This document shows, piece by piece, positions 40,829 through 51,871 of a stretch of 64,000 bases of DNA; position 1 is the first letter of the stretch, and each line of letters starts with the position of its first letter. Source of the DNA: an uncultured Lachnospiraceae bacterium (GTDB lineage: Bacteria; Bacillota; Clostridia; Lachnospirales; Lachnospiraceae); contig CAJTXN010000004.1 of assembly GCA_910583605.1 (NCBI GenBank), positions 124,001 through 188,000 of the forward strand. Reading direction: 5' to 3'. A program made the position numbers and the translations under genes. The notes below the pieces were generated by a model. The model was not told the DNA's origin. It was given only the letters and a program-made list of their open reading frames with translations, and made no database searches.

Positions 40829-43741
40829 TTAATAATATTTCGGCGATTTTCTGGTTGGAAACCTTACTGCAGTATGCTTATTGTATATAAGGTATGAGTT
40901 TACTAATAATTTACTTGGATATAATTTACCATTTTTTACTAATGGATGCTCCGTTAAACTAAACAAATCTCCCGGATAATCCTCTCTTAAAATCATAAAT
41001 CTAATCACACTTGTTTCACCTTGGGTTTTCAGATAAATTTTAATCTCGGCAGGTCCTGATTGAAATTTTTTTCCGTCAAGTGCCACTCTGATTATATTTT
41101 TGTTCTCCAAATGTTTCTTTTTATACCAAAATTGCTCAATCTCTTCACCTTGTGAAATCTCAATGAAAAGCCGGTCCGAATCCTTCATATCAATCAGATT
41201 ATAGATAAATTCTAAACCTATATTTGTATAGCTGTCATTTTTTTCATCAAAATTTAAATATATTGTCTGATTTATCTTTAATTCTTTAGTAACATTCGTA
41301 TATGACTTTGTACTAATTACATCTAAATCATGCTTTTCCAATATGCGGTTCGCCACATTAACTCCTGAATTATTACCAGCTTTTATAATACTATAATATA
41401 ATTGTTGATTTAACTTTTCTCCATTAACAATTATTTTATTTTCTTCTTTAATTTCATTATCTTCATTGATCGGTTTAACCATGTATGGTACGGCATATAC
41501 TTTTCCGATTCCTTCCGGACATGTCAGTACGATCCTCGCTTCACCGCTTTTAAACTGCGAGCTAGATAATATAACCTTTAACGGCTTATCATGTTCTATT
41601 GCCGATAATGATACACACCGCACTTCTTCTGTTTCTCCCTGTATCACTGATATATATACATTTTCATAAAAAGAGATTAACGATTTGTTATAAAAATATA
41701 GATTAATTATAACACTATCTCCTGTTAACATCTCCTCATTAAAATATATATTTTGTTCCATTATAACATCACGATTTAATTTCATATCCATGGATTTCTT
41801 AGTTCCGCTTCGATAACTGGTATAATACATAGTATCAATACGAAATTTCTTATTAAGAGGTGTCACATTTTTTCCATCCTGTATTAAACGTTCAGTTAAT
41901 TCACCATTTCGTACAAGAAGATAAATATCATTATCTGGTTCGGAATAAATTAAACTCCAATTATTCATTAATTCATAGTCGTCAAGTCTATTTGTTAATA
42001 GCAGATTAACATCATCCGAATCAGGATTAACATATTCTAAATCGGTTACCATCAATAATCGATAACGATTAAGTTCAAACTGCGCTAACGTATAATTCTG
42101 TACATATACGTCTGTGTATATTTCCGGATATTCTTCTGGTGTTAGCTCATAATCATCTAATACCCATTTCACACCCTGAAATTTTTCATTCGTAATATTT
42201 GATAATGGAATTTCCCTGTTTATTACCCCATAACCATAACAGTACAATGATACAAACAATAATAATGTAAAAATAATATTATATTTTTTCTTAATAATCA
42301 GATACATATATATTAGAAACATCAAGATACCAACTACTGTAAGAATTATAAAATCCCGGTTTCGAAACGTTCCTTCCATTCCTCTGAACATTAATGGAAC
42401 TATGGTAGTAAATGCGCCGCTGGCATCGATGTTATATTTTGTTAAAGACGGAAATATTGCTGTAACACATATTACAGATATCATTAAAAATATCCCCAGC
42501 GTTATACAGATGAACATTTTTGGTATTCTACGGTTTTTAAACAAATACACGAAAACCAGCATCACTGCCATTCCACAATATGCCGCCCAGTATCGCTGGT
42601 AAACAAACCATTTAGTTCCTATTCCGCGTTCTAACGAAGTGATCGTGGCACGAAGGGAAAAAATTGAGCCAAACAATAAAGTTCCTATCAAAAGCGATGC
42701 AATAAATAAAATCGATGTATATAATAATGCATTATTCTCATTCACCCTGACATTACTTTTCTTTATTCTTCTTCTGCAGCTAAAAAAGAATTCTCTTACA
42801 ATAAAAAAAGCTATAACAATAAATAACAATCCTATTCCGCCTGAATAAACCGCCAGAACCAATAGCTGCCCGGTTATGCATGAAAAAAACGCGCGAAGGC
42901 CTGTTAAGCTTGTCAAATATTTAACATAACTAAATCCCAATGCCAGTATTCCAGTAGAATTTCCAAGTTTTTCATCCTGTAAATATAACAGCCACAATTT
43001 ATCCTGTATCAGCGATATTAAACCGGATATAAAAAAATATCCTCCAATACAAATTGTTAAAAGAATCGGGATATTTACAAATATTTTTTTCCGAAAGACA
43101 TAGTATGCAACAATCGCAATGAATACAGCAAACCAGATCATAAGAAAACGCGTATGCACAGTCAGACCAAAACATAAGATCAACCCAAGGTATACAGAAA
43201 GTTTTTTCACGCTCTTGTTACGTTCAACATTCTGCTGCATATTTAACATGATATATAAAATAATCCAACACAAAAATATTAATGGATTTTCATTGATTAT
43301 GGAATCATTACTTATCATGCTGTTGTAAATACATACAGAAGCAACAGAAATTAATGCACACTCGAATTTTTTTTCTATCTTAAAAAATTTATATAAAATA
43401 TTATAGCAAACAACAGCATTTAAAGCTAATAATAATGCATTATAAAATAATAATCCCTGATATATACTGCTCATATTGTCAAACAATATAAAAACCGGCG
43501 CCATAAGAAGAGAATAGCCCCATCCATAATACATTATATGAGATGTAACATTTGACCAATCATTTCCCCCAAAAAATGCAGCTCCTGAAATAACACCAAA
43601 TTCATCTGCGGCTCCATTTAACGCTGTAGGTCCTTTAAACAACAAATTTATAAGCATTTTTGAAATCAGGATTGAAAAAAACAGAATTAATTGTATTTTG
43701 TATTTTTCAATTAATATTCCAATAATATTATCTTTTTTCAT
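40829..43741 (-). CDS. Large GT-C-like membrane protein with two C-terminal beta domains
   Basis: The 970-residue protein has about twelve membrane helices (20-560) with an outer loop after helix 1 reading NGAADEFGVISGA. The conserved DE/DD-[FI]-G there matches the GT-C glycosyltransferase position of the catalytic Asp. The rest (about 565-970) is outside, with two copies of a beta domain (650-750 and 815-917) that each end in a Gly-x-Ala-x-Ile-x-Leu strand. It shares sequence along its whole length with the next two upstream genes. Donor would be a lipid-linked sugar. Substrate unknown. Confidence 0.65.
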   Translation of the reverse strand: MKKDNIIGILIEKYKIQLILFFSILISKMLINLLFKGPTALNGAADEFGVISGAAFFGGNDWSNVTSHIMYYGWGYSLLMAPVFILFDNMSSIYQGLLFYNALLLALNAVVCYNILYKFFKIEKKFECALISVASVCIYNSMISNDSIINENPLIFLCWIILYIMLNMQQNVERNKSVKKLSVYLGLILCFGLTVHTRFLMIWFAVFIAIVAYYVFRKKIFVNIPILLTICIGGYFFISGLISLIQDKLWLLYLQDEKLGNSTGILALGFSYVKYLTSLTGLRAFFSCITGQLLVLAVYSGGIGLLFIVIAFFIVREFFFSCRRRIKKSNVRVNENNALLYTSILFIASLLIGTLLFGSIFSLRATITSLERGIGTKWFVYQRYWAAYCGMAVMLVFVYLFKNRRIPKMFICITLGIFLMISVICVTAIFPSLTKYNIDASGAFTTIVPLMFRGMEGTFRNRDFIILTVVGILMFLIYMYLIIKKKYNIIFTLLLFVSLYCYGYGVINREIPLSNITNEKFQGVKWVLDDYELTPEEYPEIYTDVYVQNYTLAQFELNRYRLLMVTDLEYVNPDSDDVNLLLTNRLDDYELMNNWSLIYSEPDNDIYLLVRNGELTERLIQDGKNVTPLNKKFRIDTMYYTSYRSGTKKSMDMKLNRDVIMEQNIYFNEEMLTGDSVIINLYFYNKSLISFYENVYISVIQGETEEVRCVSLSAIEHDKPLKVILSSSQFKSGEARIVLTCPEGIGKVYAVPYMVKPINEDNEIKEENKIIVNGEKLNQQLYYSIIKAGNNSGVNVANRILEKHDLDVISTKSYTNVTKELKINQTIYLNFDEKNDSYTNIGLEFIYNLIDMKDSDRLFIEISQGEEIEQFWYKKKHLENKNIIRVALDGKKFQSGPAEIKIYLKTQGETSVIRFMILREDYPGDLFSLTEHPLVKNGKLYPSKLLVNSYLIYNKHTAVRFPTRKSPKYY

Positions 43742-43777
43742 AATTACATTATTTTTCCTTTCAATAAGAACAACATA

Positions 43778-46177
43778 TTATTGTATCCTTGTCGCCACTG
43801 TACCATGAATCTCTGATAACGGGGCATAAATAATAATATAAAGTTCGGAATCCTGTTTTATTTCATTTACATATAAATTATCCGCAGTATCTCCTTTATT
43901 TTCTATAACATAAGGTAAAACATAGCGATACCCTCCGCCGGTCGGGCATGTTAATACAATCTCAGCCTCACCCGCATGATATGCCTGGGTATCAATTATT
44001 ACATTTATCGGAATATCATCTTCAATGTTATTTAATGCAATCTCGTATTGACTGATTACATCATCCTGTTCTACTTCAATATATAACTTATCAGAATATT
44101 CACAATTTTCCCGATTCCAAAACAGCAACTGAATTGCAAATTCATCTTTCGATAACATTTCGTCTGTAATATTAATTTTCTGCCTCATTTCTACATCATG
44201 TTTTAATTTTTCACCCTTTTTCTTATTTGTATTTCTAAATGGGTCGGCAAAATACAACTTTTCAACCCCAAACATTTCTCCTAAATCTCTTAATTCGATC
44301 CCTTTATTTTGAAGTGTATCATATAATTCCCCATTTTTTATCAATAAATAAACAGTATATTTTCCCTGTTCCTCAGAATACAATAAATCCCACCGTTCAG
44401 ACATTTCTTCCGTCAGTTCTCTTGTTAATAACATTTGAATATCTTCCGCTTCTGTTCCACAATATTCTTCCATATCTGCCAATATCAACTCATAACGATT
44501 CAATTCAAACTGAGCTAACATATAACTTGGGAAATTTTTGTCAACATAAATTTTTTTATACTTTTTGTGATTGATATCATATTGATCCAATATATATTTT
44601 AATCCCTGATATTTTGAATTATTAACCTGAGCGGCAGGAATATCCGACTGTATTAAAAAACAACTGTATATATAAAGATACATTGTAATAAATACGATAG
44701 AAAGGGTTTTAATCTTTCTTTTTTTTATCAAAACTGCACTTATTATAAAAACAAGCAAACCTGACATAAATAATTTTATAAAATCCAACTTGCTGAAATA
44801 TCCTGGTATTTTTCTTAACATCAATGGCGTGATAATCGTAAATGCACCGGAACTTTTAATTCTGATTCCTTCTAATTCAGGTGCTATATATCCCAAAAAA
44901 ATTCCGGAAGCTAAAATATATATTATTATTGTTATGATCATTTCTCTTTTTATTTTTTCTTTCCTGACAAGATATGCAAATGTCAGCATAACCGCCATTG
45001 CACAATACGCCGCCCAATAACGCTGATAAACATACCACTTGCTGCCCATATCCTGTTCTATTGACGTTAATACCGAATTAATCGATGCAACAGATGTAAA
45101 TAAAATAGTCGCAGTGATAAGTGCTGCAATAAAAAGAACTGCCGTATATAAAGAAGCATTTATATCAGAAATATCTAATTTTGATTTTTTCATTTTTCCT
45201 CTTATAACAGAAACCAGTTTTCCCGCTGCATACCCTCCGATAACAAAAAATAATACTAAAAATACACCGGAATATGTTCCCAATACAAAAAATTGACCCA
45301 CTACACATTTCAAATATGCTATCATTCCATTTTTATTGAATAATCCGGCAAAATTCCCCCATATTTCCCCTATACTTTCCATTGAATTTCCTATTGCCCC
45401 ATCCTTTAAGTAAGCTAGCCACAACTTATCCTGTATGATACTGTTTAAATATTTTACAATAAAATAACCGATTCCGCATTCTGCAATGATTATCGGTATA
45501 TGAACAAAGAACTTGTTCCGAAACAGGTAATATATTATTATAGCAAGAAGCAATGCACACCATGTAAAAATAAATCTTGTATGAACCGTCAGGCCATAGC
45601 AAAGAAGGAAGCCTAATAACAAAGAATATGCTCTTACATTTTTCCCGTTCTCAACACGTTTCTGCATCATCAGAATCAAATACAGAACAAACCAGTTAAG
45701 AAATACAAGGGGATTTTCATTAATAATTGAATTTCCATTAATGATATTATGATAAAAACAACAGGAAGCCAACGAAATCAAGGCACATGTAATCTCACTG
45801 TCTATTTTAAAGATATTCTTTAAAATATTGTAACAGATCACTACACTCAATGCCATGAGTAAAGCGTTATATGATAACATAATCTGATATATAACGCTCA
45901 TATTATCCGAGAGATGAAAAGCTGGAGCCATCAATGCAGAAAACCCCCAACCATAATACAGAATAGTCGACACAACATCAGACCAATCCAATCCGGCAAA
46001 ATATGCGGCACCGGCAATGGTTCCTATTTCATCATTCCCTGTAGCTGATGTCAAGGATTTAAACAGAAGATTCGTTAATATTTTAACAACAAATACGCTT
46101 AAAAAGAGAATTATCTGTATTCTATATTTTTTAACCGTCTCTGCCACAATACTGTTTTTTCTTATTTGACCATCCAT
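43778..46177 (-). CDS. GT-C-like membrane protein, shorter paralogue with one C-terminal beta domain
   Basis: The 799-residue protein has the same membrane half as the genes on either side (TGNDEIGTIAGAAYFAGLDWSDVVS and YNALLMALSVVICYNIL), and the same DWSD and GWG features after helix 1. The C-terminal half holds only one copy of the beta domain (about 655-760; YEIALNNIEDDIPINVI and AGEAEIVLTCP). So it looks like the paralogue that lost, or never gained, the second copy. It lies 36 bases before the next gene and is clearly part of the same operon. Confidence 0.65.
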   Translation of the reverse strand: MDGQIRKNSIVAETVKKYRIQIILFLSVFVVKILTNLLFKSLTSATGNDEIGTIAGAAYFAGLDWSDVVSTILYYGWGFSALMAPAFHLSDNMSVIYQIMLSYNALLMALSVVICYNILKNIFKIDSEITCALISLASCCFYHNIINGNSIINENPLVFLNWFVLYLILMMQKRVENGKNVRAYSLLLGFLLCYGLTVHTRFIFTWCALLLAIIIYYLFRNKFFVHIPIIIAECGIGYFIVKYLNSIIQDKLWLAYLKDGAIGNSMESIGEIWGNFAGLFNKNGMIAYLKCVVGQFFVLGTYSGVFLVLFFVIGGYAAGKLVSVIRGKMKKSKLDISDINASLYTAVLFIAALITATILFTSVASINSVLTSIEQDMGSKWYVYQRYWAAYCAMAVMLTFAYLVRKEKIKREMIITIIIYILASGIFLGYIAPELEGIRIKSSGAFTIITPLMLRKIPGYFSKLDFIKLFMSGLLVFIISAVLIKKRKIKTLSIVFITMYLYIYSCFLIQSDIPAAQVNNSKYQGLKYILDQYDINHKKYKKIYVDKNFPSYMLAQFELNRYELILADMEEYCGTEAEDIQMLLTRELTEEMSERWDLLYSEEQGKYTVYLLIKNGELYDTLQNKGIELRDLGEMFGVEKLYFADPFRNTNKKKGEKLKHDVEMRQKINITDEMLSKDEFAIQLLFWNRENCEYSDKLYIEVEQDDVISQYEIALNNIEDDIPINVIIDTQAYHAGEAEIVLTCPTGGGYRYVLPYVIENKGDTADNLYVNEIKQDSELYIIIYAPLSEIHGTVATRIQ

Positions 46178-46262
46178 TCTTCAGGCATTCCTTCCTTCGA
46201 CTCTAAAATACTTCAATTTTTGATAATACATGATTATCCTGAAAATGTAAAGTATATATTAA

Positions 46263-49226
46263 TCATTTATTATATTTATTTTTTGTGTAATCATTTAAAA
46301 TACCATATATATTCATACATATATAAGAATCAAACTCTCTTCCGTCTTTTTTTATCTTTCCGGCAATCCAATCCGGTAATTGTTGTTTACTATACGGACA
46401 CACATAAGGTTTTATATATTTGCCATCATTATTTTTTTTAGATGATAATGTGATTGTTGCCGGGCCTGCGGAATATTTTTCAGAATTGAGCACAATTCTC
46501 AAATAATCTCTGGCCGCCAGTTCAGACTGATGTACTGAAAATACATCTGACTGTTTTCCCTGTGTCACCGTAACCGTAATTACCCCTCTGGATAAAGAAT
46601 CTCCGGTATTTCTGATCCAAATATCCATTCCCAGATACTTATATGCCAGCATTTCATCTGTCAACTGTATGTTCTGAGACAGTTTCATTCCCTTTCCGAT
46701 ACTTCCCGCATCTGCTTTCGCTTCTGATTTATCCGTTACGGCAATATTTACTGGCAGAATCTGTATCCCCTGCAAAGTTTTTGGTATTACTACCTGCATA
46801 TAAAGCTGGCCAGCATACTCCTTATCATTATATCGAACCGGATAAACTGATTCCCGGCTGATCTCCTTACCAAAACCAACCGTGTAAGGAATCACATATT
46901 TATATCTACTCATATCCGGACAGGTCATCGTAATGGTTGCTTTGCCTTCCGTAAATCCCTTGCTGTCCACATATACATACACTGGTTCTCTGGTGACTAT
47001 ATTATCCATGGAAATAAAAAATGTTTTTTCTGTCTCTCCCTGAGTTATGTTAATATTCACTTTTCCTCTGCTTGGATTTTCCGACGGATTTCTAAACATT
47101 AAAACAATTGCAAATCTTCCGCTGCCAACCATATCAGAAGTCACATAAAAATCCTGTTCCAACTTATCTGTATTTTTTATTTTCTGAATACCGATGTCCA
47201 GGATGTCCTTCTCCCGGTTTTTATAAATTAACTTTTCTATTCCAAAGATATCGCTAACATCTGTTAAAGGTATCCCTTGCTGAATAAGTTTCTCCGATAA
47301 CTCTCCCTTTCTAACAAGAAGATAATACTCTGGTACTTCTTTACCTTCACTGTCAGTCCTGTTTTTCTGATAAAGTACATACCAGCTTCCGCACATTTCT
47401 TCCCCAATCTGCTCTGTTAAAGCCAGGCGGATATCTGTTTCCCCCGAATCAGGTGATGAATATTCTTCATAATCGCTAACGTGCAGTTCATATCTGCTCA
47501 ACTCAAATTGTGCATTATAATAATTAGTTAATTTACTGTCTGCATATATTTTTTTGTGATCATTATAGCTTATACCATATGACTCCAATATCCATTTTGC
47601 ATCAATATATTGAAAATATGACTGTTCGGATACCTTCATATCTACGACTGTCATCTTGTATGCAAACAGATACACAAATATTACCATAGCCAAAACCGCC
47701 GCCAAATGATACTTCTTTTTAATAATTAACATTATCATCACTAAAAACCATACAGCCCCGGCGGCCAGAAGAATCAACCAGCCTGACATTGTAATACGGT
47801 CTTCCAGTTTATTAAATGTAAAGCCCACAAGAAACTGATACACCAATGCGGAAGATATTTTTGCTCCTGCCAGTTTTGTTGCTACAAAAATCCCAAACAG
47901 GATTCCCCATGCGGTCATAACAAAAATTGATATAACGGATACGATTCTCTTTAATTTTTTTTCCTTATTCAGATAAAAATATACAAATGTTAACATAATT
48001 GCCATCGGACAACAGGCCCCCCAGTATCTGGAATAGACAAACCATTTACAGTTCCATCCTTTTACAATGGCATTTCTGGCTACACCGGCTGCACCGATAC
48101 TGGAAAATAACAATGTGGCAATCAGCAATGAAGCAATAAAAATAATTCCGGTTCCAATCTGTATATCCGTTGTTTCATCATCCTCCGCAACAAAAAATCT
48201 TTCTTGTTTTTTAAATATTTTCCTGATCAATCTATGGATCATAATTCCTGTTATTAACAGAAAGAACAACAGTAAACCTCCGGATAGAAAGAACATTATT
48301 GCAGACTGACCCAATAACATATGCAGATATCCTGTCAATCCATCAGCATTTAACAGTTCTTTCAGATTTGTAAACTGACCTCCCAAACTATCCAGGCTGT
48401 TTACCAGCGGTTCATCATTTTGTGCCGCAAGCCATAGTTTATCCTGTATACTGCGGTTCAATATTCGGACAAGTCCATAGATTCCTCCAGCTCCCAATAA
48501 AAATACCCATGGATTAACCAGTATTTTCTTTTTCACAAAACCATAACTGATAAACATCACAAAAACCCCGCCCCAGACTAAAACAAATCTGGTATGAACA
48601 GTCAGACCATATCCCATTATCAAAACCAATGCAATTGTACTCTTAATATTGGTACGTCCAATATCAGAATTTTCCTGCATTTTTAATAATAAATAGAATA
48701 CCAGCCATGTTAAAAAGATTATTGCTGTTTCATTAAATACAATATTGGTGTTCATCAATGCAATAAAATAAAAGTTTGCAGCCAATGTCACCAGTACACA
48801 AAATGTTTTATTCTGAATCTTAAGAATTTTGTGTAATATGTTATAGCATATTACCACTGATAATCCTAACAGCAATGCATTATAAGCCAGCATCGCCTGA
48901 AATAATATCCGCACATTGTCGGTCAGCAAAAAAGCCGGAGCCATGAACATGGAATATCCCCAGCCGTAATACAACGACTTTGATATCACATCTGACCAGT
49001 CCAAACCTGCAAAATAAGCGGCTCCCGCCATAGTTCCGATATCGTCATTTCCGGCAGTAAGCGTTGATGATTTTAAAAACAGATTTAGAATGATTTTAAA
49101 ACTAAATACTCCTAAAAACAATAAAAACTGAATCTTATAATCCTTCCATATTCCACTAAACCTTTCAAGAATTTTATTTATACCGAGTTTTTTATTACTC
49201 ATAACCATAGCCTTTCTATCCGCCAT
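46263..49226 (-). CDS. Large GT-C-like membrane protein, third paralogue with two beta domains
   Basis: The protein has 987 residues by the start at 49226 (TAATG overlap with the previous gene). A second start at 49202 has AAAGG upstream and fits the N-termini of the two paralogues, so residues 1-8 are doubtful. The membrane half carries AGNDDIGTMAGAAYFAGLDWSD with the Asp pair. The outer half carries two beta domains (about 680-780 and 845-943), the first containing QGETEK and the second QGKQSD. All three paralogues lie in a row and read the same way, pointing to tandem duplication. Confidence 0.65.
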   Translation of the reverse strand: MADRKAMVMSNKKLGINKILERFSGIWKDYKIQFLLFLGVFSFKIILNLFLKSSTLTAGNDDIGTMAGAAYFAGLDWSDVISKSLYYGWGYSMFMAPAFLLTDNVRILFQAMLAYNALLLGLSVVICYNILHKILKIQNKTFCVLVTLAANFYFIALMNTNIVFNETAIIFLTWLVFYLLLKMQENSDIGRTNIKSTIALVLIMGYGLTVHTRFVLVWGGVFVMFISYGFVKKKILVNPWVFLLGAGGIYGLVRILNRSIQDKLWLAAQNDEPLVNSLDSLGGQFTNLKELLNADGLTGYLHMLLGQSAIMFFLSGGLLLFFLLITGIMIHRLIRKIFKKQERFFVAEDDETTDIQIGTGIIFIASLLIATLLFSSIGAAGVARNAIVKGWNCKWFVYSRYWGACCPMAIMLTFVYFYLNKEKKLKRIVSVISIFVMTAWGILFGIFVATKLAGAKISSALVYQFLVGFTFNKLEDRITMSGWLILLAAGAVWFLVMIMLIIKKKYHLAAVLAMVIFVYLFAYKMTVVDMKVSEQSYFQYIDAKWILESYGISYNDHKKIYADSKLTNYYNAQFELSRYELHVSDYEEYSSPDSGETDIRLALTEQIGEEMCGSWYVLYQKNRTDSEGKEVPEYYLLVRKGELSEKLIQQGIPLTDVSDIFGIEKLIYKNREKDILDIGIQKIKNTDKLEQDFYVTSDMVGSGRFAIVLMFRNPSENPSRGKVNINITQGETEKTFFISMDNIVTREPVYVYVDSKGFTEGKATITMTCPDMSRYKYVIPYTVGFGKEISRESVYPVRYNDKEYAGQLYMQVVIPKTLQGIQILPVNIAVTDKSEAKADAGSIGKGMKLSQNIQLTDEMLAYKYLGMDIWIRNTGDSLSRGVITVTVTQGKQSDVFSVHQSELAARDYLRIVLNSEKYSAGPATITLSSKKNNDGKYIKPYVCPYSKQQLPDWIAGKIKKDGREFDSYICMNIYGILNDYTKNKYNK

Positions 49227-50350
49227 TATTTTTTAAGACACCTGCTGATACCTTTTACAGTAAACCTGATCAATGTTGCAGCCATCAGGGAAATCAAAAA
49301 TGCAGACAACGATATCATTAAAAATGACAACCATCCGTTTATACTGTTCAGAACCTTTTTAAAATCTGCAGATGTTGTTATCTTTCTTATTACCATATAA
49401 TGAAGCAGATAAATATAAAACGTCTTATCCGCAATGAAATACACGACCTTATTCAATGAGTTTTTTATGTTTATATGCATAAAAATATAAAAAATACAAA
49501 CCGTTGTTATAATTACGGTAATCGTTCTGATCGATGTAAAATTATTAAACTTTAAATCAATTTCTTTGCAGAGTAAACTAACTCCAAACAACAACATATT
49601 CATAAGTACAATAAGTACAACAGACACTTTTTTCATCATTCCGGTGGTAATTTTGTTCCAAAAACAGCTGCATTCTCTTTCATTTTTCAGTTGAATGTAC
49701 ATTTCATACCCTAGCAGAACATAAAATATATTTATATCAAACGGCGAAAAAAATGTAACTTTAAGATCCGTTTTTAGTAATTGCTGTAAAATCGGCCAGA
49801 TGCTGCTTAAAGCCATACATAAGAATGTTAAAAGCAGATATCCTCTTCTGATCTTATTTTCCTTTTCTTCATTCTTACATAAAAGACGGAGTAAAGGAAA
49901 CCAGATCATAAGCCTCATATATGCCCACACATACCATAAATGCATACAGATTGAGGTATTATTAACCTGCCAGGAAAAAAAATCCGAAAAGAGCGTTTTC
50001 CAGTCAAGATCAGGATTCATCAGACAATACAATAGCGACTGCCGGCTTTTTAACCATGGTGCAAGCAGCTGGGTCAACAGAATTATGATCATCGCAGGAA
50101 TAAATATTGACAACAGTGTATTTTTCACACGCAAACTATATTTTTTATCTGATGTGAACATAAAATATCCGGTGATCATCCAGAATAGCGCTACACCATT
50201 TAAAACAAAAACCCTGATAATATTTTCTTCATAATAATTTAATCCTTTATTAAAACTAAGCGTATGAAGAAATACAACCATAAAACATGCTAAAATTCTG
50301 ATAAATTCAATATTAACATTTCTTTTATCACTTTTCATTTTTATATCCAA
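49226..50350 (-). CDS. Acyltransferase-3 membrane protein, second copy
   Basis: The 374-residue protein has about ten membrane helices. NIEFIRILACFMVVFLHTLSF with the conserved His (near 24) and FWMITGYFMF are typical of the family. It would acetylate or otherwise acylate the glycan or a carrier lipid. The adjoining giant genes suggest that their product is the target. It is the second gene of the locus, 24 bases after the esterase-like gene. Confidence 0.85.
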   Translation of the reverse strand: MDIKMKSDKRNVNIEFIRILACFMVVFLHTLSFNKGLNYYEENIIRVFVLNGVALFWMITGYFMFTSDKKYSLRVKNTLLSIFIPAMIIILLTQLLAPWLKSRQSLLYCLMNPDLDWKTLFSDFFSWQVNNTSICMHLWYVWAYMRLMIWFPLLRLLCKNEEKENKIRRGYLLLTFLCMALSSIWPILQQLLKTDLKVTFFSPFDINIFYVLLGYEMYIQLKNERECSCFWNKITTGMMKKVSVVLIVLMNMLLFGVSLLCKEIDLKFNNFTSIRTITVIITTVCIFYIFMHINIKNSLNKVVYFIADKTFYIYLLHYMVIRKITTSADFKKVLNSINGWLSFLMISLSAFLISLMAATLIRFTVKGISRCLKK

Positions 50351-50373
50351 ATTTTTCCTCTCTCCGTTCTTAC

Positions 50374-51807
50374 TTATTTACCCTTTAATGAATTCACATA
50401 TTTTGCCATTGCCAGCCCGGCTTCCTTCCCTGCCAGATTATAACCTTCCTGTGAATAATGGGACAGATTACTCATCAGGCCTCTGCTTACAAAGGTTCTT
50501 GCAATAGTCGTTGTCATATAGGCATATTCATATGTATCACAAAATTCTATCTGTGTATTCTGAATGGAATCAAAAATACCTGGATGATCTAAATGATTAC
50601 CGATCCCAACAAAAAAACACATTTCAACACCATGTTTTCTCATCTCTTCTATCATTTTCCCAAGATATGCTTTGTAATTTTCCGGCTTCTCTTTATAATC
50701 TGCTTCTCCCTGTGACCAGACCATATAAATATGACGGATATTATATCCGTTATCACCCAGCCAGCTCTTTGCAGTATTTAAGCGTGTAATTGCATCATTT
50801 AATACAGGCTGGCCCGGCTGGAATTTTCTGACAGAAGTTCCGGAAATGCTGGCTGAAACCCCAACGATCGGCACGCCGGCGGTTTCAAAATAAGCTTTGC
50901 AAAGACTCGCCGTCATACCACCGGATTTCACCGCTGTCCCTTTTTTTGCACTGATATCATTAATGGCGCCTTCTATATTCTCATATTTGCCAAAAGGTTC
51001 CTGCAACGTATATAATCTGTCGGGATCCGTAACCGATTTAAACTCATATGCCGAATTCATTTCTAAAACCGGCGCTAAAGATACATTTTCTCCTCTTCCC
51101 GCCATATTGGACTGTCCCATAAATATTACCAGATCCACGACTTTCCGGTTTAAGCATATATTCGACATGGCTCCGTATACTTTTCTTCCATTCAGTACTT
51201 TGTATGGCCGAACCCTGTAATAATAAAGGCCTGTCTTGGATGTCAGATTTAATTTATACCGGTTGTCCTTCCACCCGGTTCTCACGCAGTTGTATTTTCC
51301 GTTTACTGAAGAAGAATTATAAATATTATACTGATATTTACTGTTTTTCAAATCACTCCACTGCAGATAAGTTCCTGTCTCATCCACGAGCAACGTCAGT
51401 TCCAGATCATTTTTCACATAAGCGATCTGTAATGGTTTGGAAGCTTCGCCATATATCCGTTTTCCCCGTTCCATTTTTGTAGCTCTGACCTTATACCAAT
51501 ATTTTTTCCCTGCTACGGCGCTGTTATCCGTATATTTTAACCCGGATATATCTTTTGCAACACAGGTATAAGTACCATTTTTATGACCGGATCGATAAAG
51601 ACGGTATGTATATGAGTTTCCGGATGAATTCCAAACCAGTGTCGGCTTCGTCACCGTTTCGGAAGATATCACCGGAACCGGTATATCTCCCGAAACCGCA
51701 TAAACCTCCTTTCCAACGCCGAAGAGCATTCCTATGATCATCAGAATGGCAGCCAGCTCCGGAACTATTGCTTTATACTTATTTTTTAAATATTTTTCAG
51801 ATTGCAT
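50374..51807 (-). CDS. Secreted sialate-O-acetylesterase-like (SASA/SGNH) protein
   Basis: The 477-residue protein has a signal peptide (about 14-38) followed by two FN3-like domains (about 45-130 and 130-215; YWYKVRATKMERGKRIYG, YYRVRPYKVLNGRKVYG). The C-terminal half is an SGNH hydrolase: VIFMGQSNMAGRG with the Ser (near 230), WSQGEADY (near 365) and a final His region. Family members remove O-acetyl groups from sugars. Next to two acyltransferase-3 genes it suggests that acetylation is edited after export. It is the first gene of the glycan locus. Confidence 0.82.
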   Translation of the reverse strand: MQSEKYLKNKYKAIVPELAAILMIIGMLFGVGKEVYAVSGDIPVPVISSETVTKPTLVWNSSGNSYTYRLYRSGHKNGTYTCVAKDISGLKYTDNSAVAGKKYWYKVRATKMERGKRIYGEASKPLQIAYVKNDLELTLLVDETGTYLQWSDLKNSKYQYNIYNSSSVNGKYNCVRTGWKDNRYKLNLTSKTGLYYYRVRPYKVLNGRKVYGAMSNICLNRKVVDLVIFMGQSNMAGRGENVSLAPVLEMNSAYEFKSVTDPDRLYTLQEPFGKYENIEGAINDISAKKGTAVKSGGMTASLCKAYFETAGVPIVGVSASISGTSVRKFQPGQPVLNDAITRLNTAKSWLGDNGYNIRHIYMVWSQGEADYKEKPENYKAYLGKMIEEMRKHGVEMCFFVGIGNHLDHPGIFDSIQNTQIEFCDTYEYAYMTTTIARTFVSRGLMSNLSHYSQEGYNLAGKEAGLAMAKYVNSLKGK

Positions 51808-51871
51808 GGTAACTTATCGACCTTTTTCCTTTCTAATATCAGTTGATTTTTCTTTTATTATTAGGATACTT

